A DNA stretch of 64,000 nucleotides from assembly GCA_958295945.1 (NCBI GenBank), contig OY282386.1, positions 4,774,001 to 4,838,000 on the forward strand. The letters are read 5' to 3'. The stretch comes from Candidatus Poribacteria bacterium. GTDB taxonomy: Bacteria; Poribacteria; WGA-4E; WGA-3G. The notes under the pieces were generated by a model that saw only the letters and a list, made by a program, of their open reading frames with translations, had not been told where the DNA came from and searched no databases. The position numbers and the translations under genes were made by a program. Positions 18,898 through 27,046 of this stretch are shown in pieces (positions within the stretch are counted from its first letter, which is position 1; every line of letters begins with the position of its first letter).

Positions 18898-19971
18898 ATG
18901 AATCTAAGCCAAAATATCAAAGCAGCAAGAACAGACCTTGATGTACATGTACGAGAAATAATCAACTGGCACTTCAGTCCAGAAACAGGATGTCCATTCT
19001 GGTTAGAATATGCAGAGAATCTGGACTTTGATCCAAGAAAAGAGATTGGTGGTTATGCCGATCTCAAATGTCTTGGACATTTCCAAGATGAATGGTTGAG
19101 AGGAGGACCAGTCCGACGTTGGGTGCCAAAAGCATATTCAGATCAGCCAATTTATGTATTTGAAACGGGTGGGTCAACAGGTATACCAAAGTGCCGGATC
19201 AGCATTCGTGATTTCCATATTGATTATGAAATATTCAGCAAAACACTATCCGATGATGGATTTCCACCCGGTAGTGATTGGTTGATGTTAGGTCCAACCG
19301 GACCACGACGGTTACGCCTCGCTGTTGAACATCTTGCCCAACATCGTGGAGGAATCTGTTTTCTTGTTGATCTTGACCCGCGTTGGGTGAATCAACTTGT
19401 TAAGTATGGTAAAAATGAGGAACTGGATGCATACAAAAATCATGTGATTTCACAAGCACTAAATGTCTTAAAAGCACATGAAAACGTCCAATGTCTGTTC
19501 ACCACACCAAAGTTGCTTGAAGCATTGTGTGAGAAAATCTCATTAGAAAAGATTGGAATAAAGGGTATCTTTTGTGGTGGCACTGAGATGGATGCACAAT
19601 TTCACCGGTTTGCACGTGAAGAACTCGTACCGGGAATAGATTTCGTGCCTACTTATGGAAATACGTTAATGGGATTAGCCACTTGCAAACCTTTTAATCC
19701 TGCGGATAACTATGCTATAATCTACTATCCTCCACAGCCACGTGCAGTGATAGAATTGGTCAATCCAGATAATCCTGATGAATTGGTCGATTATGGCAAA
19801 ACGGGTCGTGTGATGCTCACGACATTGACAAAGGAATTTTTCGTGCCACGTTTCCTTGAACGTGATGAAGCAGAACGTGCTGAACCGATACCTGAATATC
19901 CATGGGATGGTGTTGAAAACCTACGATTACTCACCGAACTTCAAGAGAGTGTTGTTGTTGGTGTCTATTAA
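18898..19971 (+). CDS. AMP-forming ligase of the PaaK/LuxE type
   Basis: 357-residue adenylate-forming enzyme. The ATP-binding P-loop is FETGGSTGIPKCR (residues ~90-102); a later FCGGTEM and FVPTYGNTLMG correspond to the adenine- and acyl-binding motifs of phenylacetate-CoA ligase and LuxE-like proteins. It would activate a carboxylic acid as an acyl-adenylate, passing it to CoA or a protein thiol. It is shorter than PaaK (~430) and near LuxE length. An aldehyde dehydrogenase/LuxC-like gene lies 1.5 kb downstream, so the two may form an acid-to-aldehyde pair. The substrate is not known. Confidence 0.72.
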   Translation: MNLSQNIKAARTDLDVHVREIINWHFSPETGCPFWLEYAENLDFDPRKEIGGYADLKCLGHFQDEWLRGGPVRRWVPKAYSDQPIYVFETGGSTGIPKCRISIRDFHIDYEIFSKTLSDDGFPPGSDWLMLGPTGPRRLRLAVEHLAQHRGGICFLVDLDPRWVNQLVKYGKNEELDAYKNHVISQALNVLKAHENVQCLFTTPKLLEALCEKISLEKIGIKGIFCGGTEMDAQFHRFAREELVPGIDFVPTYGNTLMGLATCKPFNPADNYAIIYYPPQPRAVIELVNPDNPDELVDYGKTGRVMLTTLTKEFFVPRFLERDEAERAEPIPEYPWDGVENLRLLTELQESVVVGVY

Positions 19972-19996
19972 CTTGTTAAAATAAAAGGAGAGGAAG

Positions 19997-20326
19997 ATGA
20001 AGCAGATAGAGACTGTTGAAATTGAAGACACTATCTATGAAGAAACCTATACTGCTCATATTCAGAAAAACGGTTCCACATGGATAGGATGGATACCCGA
20101 AGTTCCAGATGTTAAGTGTTTAGAAAGTACACAAGAAGAATTGCTTCAAACGCTTGAAAAGGAACTACATAGAGCCTTAGTTGCCGAAGATGAAGCCTGG
20201 GATAAGGAGATTGAGGAAGACATTAAAGCTGGAAGACTTGAGCATCTATCTGAAAAAGCATTGGAGAATTATAAAGCAGGAAGATATTATCAGATAAATG
20301 ATCTCAATAAATTACTGGAAAAGTAA
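19997..20326 (+). CDS. HicB-like antitoxin
   Basis: 109 residues. The first ~70 form the HicB/DUF1902-like beta-alpha fold (YTAHIQKNGSTWIGWIPEVPDV, in two parts here, then ESTQEELLQTLEKEL). The rest is a charged tail (HLSEKALENYKAGRYYQIND) that could contact the toxin. It precedes a frameshifted RelE/YafQ-like toxin by about 100 nt, so it probably is an orphan or leftover antitoxin. RBS GGAGAGG before the ATG. Confidence 0.7.
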   Translation: MKQIETVEIEDTIYEETYTAHIQKNGSTWIGWIPEVPDVKCLESTQEELLQTLEKELHRALVAEDEAWDKEIEEDIKAGRLEHLSEKALENYKAGRYYQINDLNKLLEK

Positions 20327-20429
20327 TCAACATGGATATGTTCTCAACAGTTTTAGATTAAGTAATAAAGAAGTTTATTTCAAAGTTCCAGTTTGAATTT
20401 CTTATCAGATGCAAGCCTAATAGATCTAT

Positions 20430-20688
20430 ATGAACCATATTATTGACGCAGATTTTTGGGAGTATTGCACAAGATTACCCTCGGATATTCAGAGACGTGT
20501 TCCTCAGAAATTCACAATGCTTCAAAACAACCCAAAACATCCTTCTCTACGCTTTAAAAAGGTCGGAAATCTTTGGTCAATTAGAATCTAAAGGGTATAG
20601 AGCACTTGCTCGTGAAGAGAACAATACATTCATTTGGTATTGGATTGGAAATCATGAAGAATATATTAGACGAATACAGTCAAATTAA
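20430..20688 (+). pseudogene. Frameshifted RelE/ParE-type toxin
   Basis: The first half, in the ATG 20430 frame, reads MNHIIDADFWEYCTRLPSDI ... HPSLRFKKVGNLWSIRI-stop; the second half, one frame over, reads SKGYRALAREENNTFIWYWIGNHEEYIRRI to a stop at 20688. Together they give the complete plasmid-stabilisation/RelE-like pattern (KKVGxLWSxR, YRAL, WxWIGxHxEY). A one- or two-base indel near 20590 breaks the gene. It was probably the partner of the HicB-like antitoxin upstream. Confidence 0.78.
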
Positions 20689-20772
20689 CAAGGATATTGT
20701 TTCAACGTCAGACAAGAATATTGCTCAAAATCATCAATTCATGAGTGTTCAGAACATTAAAGGAATTTGAGA

Positions 20773-21474
20773 ATGTCAACAAAAATTGAAAAACTCTTTC
20801 GGTCTCCTTATGCTGTTCCAAATGGTTTGCAAGTTACTGACGAGGGTTTATGGATTGTCGATCAGATAACTGACAGAGTCGCATTAGTAGAAATCACATG
20901 TGATCCAGATTATTCCGTTCCAAAACTCATCCGTGATATTCCCAGTGACTCCTCCAATACAAGTGGTATGGCGTTCGGTGATGGTGTATTATGGTTAGCC
21001 GCAAATGGACCTGGAGATCGATGGCGGACAGTCAGAGATACAGATGCAAAACCCGGAATCGGTGAGATTTTCAAAGTTGATCCCAACTCTGGTGAAACTC
21101 TGGGAAGGTATCCTGTACCAGAAGGGGGTGGCACACACGGTGTTGAGTATGATAACTTTGACGAAGGACATCTCTGGGTGCAAACACTCAAAAATCAGGA
21201 AATACACAAAGTCCGTGCATCTGACTGGACTGTTCAACATACTATACCATTACCTTACGGTAGGGCGCATGGCACAGTCCGAGTTGAAGATGGTCTATGG
21301 GTAACACATACATCTGATAGAGTTATCGTCAAACTTGACCTTGATGATGGCTCAATCATTGATAAAATTGAAGTGTCAACAGATTATCCTGAACCCCACG
21401 GTTTGTCTATCTATGGAGATGATTTCCTCTATTGTGATGCATCATCGGGATGGATTGCTAAGATTACAAGGTAG
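20773..21474 (+). CDS. SMP-30/YncE-like beta-propeller protein
   Basis: About 233 residues with no signal peptide. Repeated blades such as NGLQVTDEGLWIVDQ, GMAFGDGVLWLAANG and GTVRVEDGLWVTHTSD are typical of gluconolaconase/NHL/YVTN propellers. A complete six-bladed propeller would need slightly more, so it may be compact or partial. ATG 20773 (AAGGAA 7 nt upstream) is preferred to the TTG at 20767. It ends 9 nt before the aldehyde dehydrogenase gene, so the two are probably one operon. A lactonase role is possible but metal-binding residues were not identified. Confidence 0.65.
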   Translation: MSTKIEKLFRSPYAVPNGLQVTDEGLWIVDQITDRVALVEITCDPDYSVPKLIRDIPSDSSNTSGMAFGDGVLWLAANGPGDRWRTVRDTDAKPGIGEIFKVDPNSGETLGRYPVPEGGGTHGVEYDNFDEGHLWVQTLKNQEIHKVRASDWTVQHTIPLPYGRAHGTVRVEDGLWVTHTSDRVIVKLDLDDGSIIDKIEVSTDYPEPHGLSIYGDDFLYCDASSGWIAKITR

Positions 21475-21483
21475 AGTAAGCGA

Positions 21484-22893
21484 ATGATACATACCCCTAT
21501 TTTACGCGCAGGACGTTCATACCGAAGTCTGAAAACTGTCAAAGTATCACATATCAAAACAGGTGAGACTTTAGTAGAAGTCAGTCAAGCTAACAGAGGT
21601 CTGATTGCAAAAGATCTTCTTGATTTACCACTTCATAAGAAGACGCTTTCACACTATTCTGTCGCTGACTTGATAGGAATATGTTTGGATGCAGCACGTT
21701 TATTCACTACCGCAGACCTTCCACTTGATGACGGCATGCAGTCTCCTCAGGATTATATCAAGCAAGTATCTGGAACAACTGGTCTACCTGAAGTTCTTTG
21801 TCTTCAAAACATGGGAAAAATACAAGGAATCTTAGAGAACATTGAAACGGTTTTGGAAGGTTTAACACGCGGACTGGATTTACAAATCCTTGACACAGGA
21901 TGGGGTATCCAAAATGAACGGACGATGAGTTATGTCTGTGAAACGGATGGATTAGGTGCAGTGTTGCCAAGTAATTCTCCCGGCGTTCATTCGTTGTGGA
22001 TTCCAGCAGTCCCCTTAAAAGTGCCACTGGTACTAAAACCGGGTCGTGAGGAACCGTGGACCCCTTATCGGATTGCTCAAGCATTTATGGAAGCAGGTAT
22101 GCCACCAGAAGCATTCAGTTTCTATCCAACCGATTATCCTGGTGCAAATGAAATTCTATTTCGTTGTGGAAGATCTATGCTTTTTGGGAGCGGTTCAACT
22201 GTATCATCGTGGGTAAATGACCCTCGCGTTGAAATCCACGGACCTGGACGTAGCAAAATTATAATACATGAAGGACAGAATGGAAATTGGGAAAATTATC
22301 TGAATCTCATCGTAGAATCAGTCTCAAAGAATGGAGGCAGGTCTTGTATCAATGCTTCAGGGGTATGGACAACAGAGAATGGTAGAGATATCGCTGAATC
22401 TATTGCCTTACACTTGTCCCAAATTGAACCGAAACCCCTTGACCATCCTGACGCAGGGATTGCAGCGTGGGCAAATCCAAAGGCTGCACACAGTATTTCA
22501 GCATTGATAGATCGACACCTAAAGGAACCTGGGGCAACAGAGCTGACAACGGGTGAGAGAGTAGTTGAATTAGAAGGTTGTACCTTCCTAAGACCTACAG
22601 TGATCTGGTGTGAAGACCCAGAACATCCCTTGGCAAACGCTGAGTATCCGTTTCCATTTGTGAGTGTCGTAGAAGTACCATCATCTCAACTGGTTGAATC
22701 CATTGGGTCAACACTTGTGGCATCTGTTATGTCAGGTGATGCAGATTTTATTGAGAAGTTGATTACTACGCCTCAAATAGACAGACTAAATATAGGTACT
22801 ATTCCTACAAATCAGATTTCTTGGGATAGTCCACATGAAGGCAACCTATTTGAACATCTCTATCGCCAGCGTGCTTTTCAGATACACACTTGA
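21484..22893 (+). CDS. Aldehyde dehydrogenase superfamily, LuxC/acyl-CoA-reductase-like
   Basis: 469 residues with ALDH-fold landmarks: PSNSPGVHSLWIPAVPLKVP (cofactor-binding, the PxNxP loop), VLKPGREEP, LFGSGSTVSSW, and a Cys in KNGGRSCINASGVW that matches the catalytic-nucleophile position. LuxC-type acyl reductases and ALDHs share this layout. It would oxidise an aldehyde or reduce an acyl thioester. The N-terminal ~90 residues are unlike classical ALDHs. Together with the AMP-forming ligase at 18898 it may reduce an activated acid, but the NHL propeller and toxin remnants lie between. Confidence 0.7.
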   Translation: MIHTPILRAGRSYRSLKTVKVSHIKTGETLVEVSQANRGLIAKDLLDLPLHKKTLSHYSVADLIGICLDAARLFTTADLPLDDGMQSPQDYIKQVSGTTGLPEVLCLQNMGKIQGILENIETVLEGLTRGLDLQILDTGWGIQNERTMSYVCETDGLGAVLPSNSPGVHSLWIPAVPLKVPLVLKPGREEPWTPYRIAQAFMEAGMPPEAFSFYPTDYPGANEILFRCGRSMLFGSGSTVSSWVNDPRVEIHGPGRSKIIIHEGQNGNWENYLNLIVESVSKNGGRSCINASGVWTTENGRDIAESIALHLSQIEPKPLDHPDAGIAAWANPKAAHSISALIDRHLKEPGATELTTGERVVELEGCTFLRPTVIWCEDPEHPLANAEYPFPFVSVVEVPSSQLVESIGSTLVASVMSGDADFIEKLITTPQIDRLNIGTIPTNQISWDSPHEGNLFEHLYRQRAFQIHT

Positions 22894-22937
22894 CATATAT
22901 TATGTATGCAAAATCTACATAGTTCATTACCCATAAC

Positions 22938-23071
22938 TAGTGGAGCGTCTACACTAAAATTATGAATCTCCAAAGAAATCGGGAATCGGAGTTCCCTCCT
23001 ACCGGACACAAGGTTTCTGTCCGAGCGATCCCCAAATCGCGACGGACAATTTTAGTGTAGACAGACCACTA
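22938..23071. repeat. 134-bp MITE with 24-bp inverted ends
   Basis: Ends TAGTGGAGCGTCTACACTAA and, reversed, TAGTGGTCTGTCTACACTAA pair over ~24 positions with three mismatches. The body contains AATCGGGAATCGGAGTTCC shared with 9320-9455. Fills most of the gap between the dehydrogenase and DUF4258 genes. No ORF. Confidence 0.85.
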
Positions 23072-23147
23072 GGAAGAATTGACAATGTAACATTGTGTGT
23101 TTCAGAACTATCCAACGACATAGTATTATTTAGTATCTTTTAGTTGA

Positions 23148-23402
23148 TTGAGGGAACAAGGTATCTTTAAAACAACTCAATATTTTCTCTATGTTTGCAA
23201 GAAACCAGACCGAATTAGAATCAGAACTGAGTGGATTGAAGATACTATTATGAATCCCTCTCATATCGAAATACAGGAAGATGGAAGAATAAGAAAATGG
23301 AAAATGATTAAAGAAGAAGGTAAATTTCTCAGAGTAATTATGTTAGAAGATGGAGAAACAGTTCATAATGCTTTCTTTGATAGAAATTTTAAAGGACAAT
23401 GA
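23148..23402 (+). CDS. DUF4258-like putative toxin of a small TA pair
   Basis: 84 residues: IRTEWIEDTIMNPSHIEIQEDGRIRKW in parts, followed by KFLRVIMLEDGETVHNAFFDRNFKG, the beta-rich pattern of DUF4258 proteins. These are commonly paired with DUF2283 and treated as putative toxin-antitoxin modules; the next gene is DUF2283 and overlaps by four bases (ATGA). The 5' end is uncertain: TTG 23148 has a weak RBS, and the first ~15 residues may not all be translated. Confidence 0.65.
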   Translation: MREQGIFKTTQYFLYVCKKPDRIRIRTEWIEDTIMNPSHIEIQEDGRIRKWKMIKEEGKFLRVIMLEDGETVHNAFFDRNFKGQ

Positions 23403-23653
23403 CCATGAAAGTGAAATATTTCCATGATACCGGGACTGCGTTGATTGAGTTTTCAACACACGAAGTCGTCGAAACGAAAGAAATCAATGAAAACATATAT
23501 ATAGATCTAGATTCTACAGGAAATATAGTATCAATTACTGTAGAACATGCAAACTTGCAGTCAAACTTACCGAATCTGTATTATGAACAAATTGGGATTC
23601 TGGAACCGCAACACTTACATGAAAAGCCTAATTCCTCGGTAAAATATGAATAA
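23399..23653 (+). CDS. DUF2283 putative antitoxin
   Basis: 84 residues: MKVKYFHDTGTALIEFS, then ETKEINENIYIDLDSTGNIVSI, the DUF2283 two-hairpin fold. Overlaps the DUF4258 gene by ATGA and the following sulfatase by 8 nt, so the three could be translated from one message. Predicted role is neutralisation of the DUF4258 partner; function is inferred from pairing only. Confidence 0.72.
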   Translation: MTMKVKYFHDTGTALIEFSTHEVVETKEINENIYIDLDSTGNIVSITVEHANLQSNLPNLYYEQIGILEPQHLHEKPNSSVKYE

Positions 23654-25145
23654 CAATCCGAATGTAATTCTCATCTTTGCAGACGATCTTGGACGGGGTA
23701 TGTTAAGTTGCTACGGACAGCAGCATTTTGAAACTCCTAACATTGACCGTCTTGCAAATGAAGGTATGAAATTCAACCATGCTTACGGTTGTGCATTCTG
23801 TGCACCATCTCGCGCCAGCATGTTGACAGGTCTCCACGATTGCCATCAGGGAACATGGACATATACAAGAGCAGGAATATACAAGAGCATCAGTACAGGT
23901 GAGATGACATACAGTGAAATATCAGAGTTAATCCATACAACCGGTTTGCAGGCAGAACCTAACGATGTATTCTTGGCACAAATTCCAAAGGAAGCAGGTT
24001 ATTCCACAGGACAGATTGGTAAACTTGAATGGGGTTTTGCCACAACAGCAGAACGTATACACCGACACGGATGGCAGTATCATTACGGTTACTATGATCA
24101 CCAACGATGTCACGGGTTCTACCCACCATTCCTCTTTGAAAACGGAGAACTGAGAAACATACAAGGTAATACTCATCCCGATTGTGCGAAACATCCAAAC
24201 TCCGAATCAGATGAAAATATGGAGATCCGCAGAAACCGTGAAGGAAAAGCAGTCTATTCTCAGGACATTTTCAACGACAAAATAGTTGATTTCCTTCGCA
24301 AGAACAAAGATAATCCATTTTTTCTCTACCACCCTTCTCAGTTGCCACACGGTCCAATTTCTATACCTGAAATTCATCCATCAGTCAAAGAATTAAACGA
24401 ATTGACGACTTATGAAAAAGAATATGCCTCAATGATTCTCAAACTGGATGAGACAGTTGGTATCATCTTAGATGAACTTGAACGGCTTGGAATCGATGAT
24501 CGTACAATGATAGTCTTTACTTCAGATAATGGACACGAAGTGTATTACCGACAAGAAGGACGAACTACAGGCAGACAAAGAAGTCTGAGCGGTGAACCGT
24601 TCGATGACATTACGACGAAATTCTACTCAGAAACAGGTGGAGATGTGTTTGATGGAAACGATGGGATGGCTGGTTTGAAGTTTTCAAGTTGGGAAGGTGG
24701 CACTCGTATACCATATATGGTTCGTTATCCAGATAAGATTGAACCTGACAGTGTGTCAAATCACATGCTTGCTAACTACGATTTTATGCCTACACTTGCG
24801 GAACTCTTTGGTGTCAATATACCTAATGAGAAAGATGGTTTGTCATTCCTGTCGACTTTAATGGATCAAACTGATAAACAACAGAACCATGAGTGGATAG
24901 TCTACGCCTCACGGTTTGGTCCTGCACTGGTGACAGAAGATGGTTGGAAGTTACGATATATCAACAAAAATGACAGTTTTCAGTTATATCACCTATCTAA
25001 CGACTATCGTGAAGAAAAAGACTTATCTGCTGAACACCCAGATTTGGTGTCGCACCTGAGTACCATTCTTCTCACTGCATGTGATGGTGATTATAGACAT
25101 GGAACACCGCAGGCACATCTTGTCTCTTATCCTAATGACAATTGA
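23646..25145 (+). CDS. Sulfatase (formylglycine type)
   Basis: 499-residue alkaline-phosphatase-fold sulfatase. Metal-binding FADDLGRG near the N-terminus, and the modification motif CAPSR at residues 52-56, whose Cys would become formylglycine. A further metal site is VFTSDNGHE. No signal peptide is evident at the annotated start, which is unusual for a glycan sulfatase and suggests a cytoplasmic enzyme or a missed leader. It would hydrolyse a sulfate ester; the substrate is not known. Confidence 0.9.
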   Translation: MNNNPNVILIFADDLGRGMLSCYGQQHFETPNIDRLANEGMKFNHAYGCAFCAPSRASMLTGLHDCHQGTWTYTRAGIYKSISTGEMTYSEISELIHTTGLQAEPNDVFLAQIPKEAGYSTGQIGKLEWGFATTAERIHRHGWQYHYGYYDHQRCHGFYPPFLFENGELRNIQGNTHPDCAKHPNSESDENMEIRRNREGKAVYSQDIFNDKIVDFLRKNKDNPFFLYHPSQLPHGPISIPEIHPSVKELNELTTYEKEYASMILKLDETVGIILDELERLGIDDRTMIVFTSDNGHEVYYRQEGRTTGRQRSLSGEPFDDITTKFYSETGGDVFDGNDGMAGLKFSSWEGGTRIPYMVRYPDKIEPDSVSNHMLANYDFMPTLAELFGVNIPNEKDGLSFLSTLMDQTDKQQNHEWIVYASRFGPALVTEDGWKLRYINKNDSFQLYHLSNDYREEKDLSAEHPDLVSHLSTILLTACDGDYRHGTPQAHLVSYPNDN

Positions 25146-25168
25146 TTTTTACATTCTGCTTTTGATTA

Positions 25169-25777
25169 TTAAACATTAAGTGGGAATTTCTCTGTTATTA
25201 GCATCAAAGGTTTTCTGTCAGCTACTACTCTATATGTCCGACTCAAAAATGGTGTTCCTTCATAATATGCAATGGTACTTGGTAGACCTGTTACACGTTC
25301 TACACCCCACCAAAGCAAGTCCCGACGCGTCTCTAGTTGGCTATGATGCAGTAGCACACCCAGACCATTAATACCTGCATCCAATCCATTCACAACAGAT
25401 TGTGGCAGTCGTTCATGAACAATTTGAGATACTGCATAGGCATGGATTTTTGGTGTTTGGTTATCTGTTGATGGGGACTGAAGCACAATTTCTCTCGCGA
25501 TGATGTTCCCGCCTGTTGGCATTTCAAGCCAGTTATGATGGTTGTGAAGTTTACGTCTTGCTTGGTAAAGCAGCACAACCTGGACGGGGGTGAGTTGATA
25601 TCCCTCTATAAATCGAGTGACTGTGCCATCTGTGACAAGTAGTGCCCGCTGAAAAGGAGACAACCGGGTTAGACTAATGTCTTTAAGGACTGCGGGCCTT
25701 TCACATTGTGCGATAAAGAGTTCCTTCACGCGGTTTTTCACAAAAGTATTTGGATTTGATGGGGTATCAATATTCAT
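25169..25777 (-). CDS. Chorismate lyase/UbiC-like (DUF98) protein
   Basis: 202 residues with the UTRA-like fold of DUF98 chorismate lyases: RLSPFQRALLVTDGTVTRFIEGY, in parts, then the return strands RRDLLWWGVERV and PFLSRTYRVVADRKPLMLITE. DUF98 proteins release 4-hydroxybenzoate (or a hydroxybenzoate isomer) from chorismate. UbiA- and UbiX-like genes lie 5 kb away on the same strand, consistent with quinone precursor synthesis. The link to this pathway is inferred. It is convergent with the sulfatase upstream. Confidence 0.7.
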   Translation of the reverse strand: MNIDTPSNPNTFVKNRVKELFIAQCERPAVLKDISLTRLSPFQRALLVTDGTVTRFIEGYQLTPVQVVLLYQARRKLHNHHNWLEMPTGGNIIAREIVLQSPSTDNQTPKIHAYAVSQIVHERLPQSVVNGLDAGINGLGVLLHHSQLETRRDLLWWGVERVTGLPSTIAYYEGTPFLSRTYRVVADRKPLMLITEKFPLNV

Positions 25778-26141
25778 CTAATAGTATCATGAAAGATCTA
25801 CAGAATAGACTTCCATTCCGATTTTCTTACTTATAATACGGATGTTAATCATCCCATTAATTGTTAAATAATCAAAATTTAAATATGTACAGATGCTATT
25901 TCATTAACCTTTTAAATGATACCCTACAATGACTGTATCATGCAACCAAAACACGCAATGAATAATATATCTGCTGCATTTTCTAATAGTTACCAGACCA
26001 TACATCAACAATTCTAAAGCGAAATTTATATCTCTATCAATCAAAATAGACAAATTGAAGTAAAAAAAGTTCGTATATGATAATATGAGCAGTTTTGATA
26101 ATTGCCTAATTAATTTAAAAGTCTGTCATATTAAATTTGGT
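25778..26141. other. AT-rich intergenic stretch, no gene seen
   Basis: A 364-base gap between divergent genes. It is AT-rich; I see no ORF with an RBS, no palindromic family member and no RNA gene. Confidence 0.6.
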
Positions 26142-26170
26142 TTGACAACGCATAGATTTGGTGTTATAAC
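26142..26170 (+). promoter_or_regulatory. Sigma70-like promoter for the lipoprotein at 26213
   Basis: TTGACA, 17-bp spacer, TATAAC, about 40 nt before the ATG, with GGAG as RBS. A near-consensus promoter. Confidence 0.65.
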
Positions 26171-26212
26171 TTAATTCAATGAAATAAGTGTAGATTTATA
26201 GGAGAATAGATA

Positions 26213-26821
26213 ATGAAATATACAAAGCAATTTCCATACAATAATTTGAACAGTACAATCAAAAGATATCGGATGGTGTGTTTTTATCTACCCATGCTCT
26301 TGGTAGTGTCATTGTTATCTTTACCAATTTTAGGTTGTGGCACAGCAGTAATGCAGAATGATCGTTATTTGACACCCAATTTACCTGAATCTGAACTGGC
26401 TACAATTCAGATTGATACAGATGGACAGTGGATCCAGAGAATAAACCAGGTTGCATTACGGATCAACGGAAAGTTAGCTTTACGAAAGAAATTTACCGAA
26501 AATACAAAAAACACGAAAAACGAAGTATTGGTTATCCCAGGCAAACATACCATGGCACTATTCGTTCTTACAGACACTTATCCTGATGGAGTAAGAAAAG
26601 ACCTTCAAATCACGACGAATTTATCTGCGAAAGTAAAACCAGGAATCACATATTATCTGAAGGGAGAATTTGATAACAGTGTTGATGATGATCTAACAGT
26701 TGAATTAATTGACACCAGCACAGACGAAGTCATAAGTAAATCTAAAATGACCACAAAATCTACATTTGATAGACAAGCATTAGAGAATACTTCAGGTTTT
26801 TCAGTAGAGTATGAATTTTGA
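26213..26821 (+). CDS. Small lipoprotein of unknown function
   Basis: 202 residues. Signal segment LPMLLVVSLLSLPILGCG contains a lipobox (ILGC), so the mature protein is about 160 residues and lipid-anchored. The body has alternating strands (KVKPGITYYLKGEFD, DLTVELIDTSTDEVIS), suggesting a small beta-sandwich similar to PEGA-like domains. It stands alone with its own strong promoter. No family can be named. Confidence 0.7.
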   Translation: MKYTKQFPYNNLNSTIKRYRMVCFYLPMLLVVSLLSLPILGCGTAVMQNDRYLTPNLPESELATIQIDTDGQWIQRINQVALRINGKLALRKKFTENTKNTKNEVLVIPGKHTMALFVLTDTYPDGVRKDLQITTNLSAKVKPGITYYLKGEFDNSVDDDLTVELIDTSTDEVISKSKMTTKSTFDRQALENTSGFSVEYEF

Positions 26822-27046
26822 TTGATTTTTCATTCCATTAACGCGCTTCAGTTCCATAGTGACAATACGTATATCTTTCTATGCCGTTCCTACGGTACTC
26901 AAGACAAAGTGATTAACCGCTTACTATAAACATATCGTCACTACGGGTTTCAGATGATACAAATCAATATCCCTGATTGATACATATTGCGATGTTTCCT
27001 TACTACACAGAATACAGAAATTTTGTTTATCAAACTCAAGTCACTT

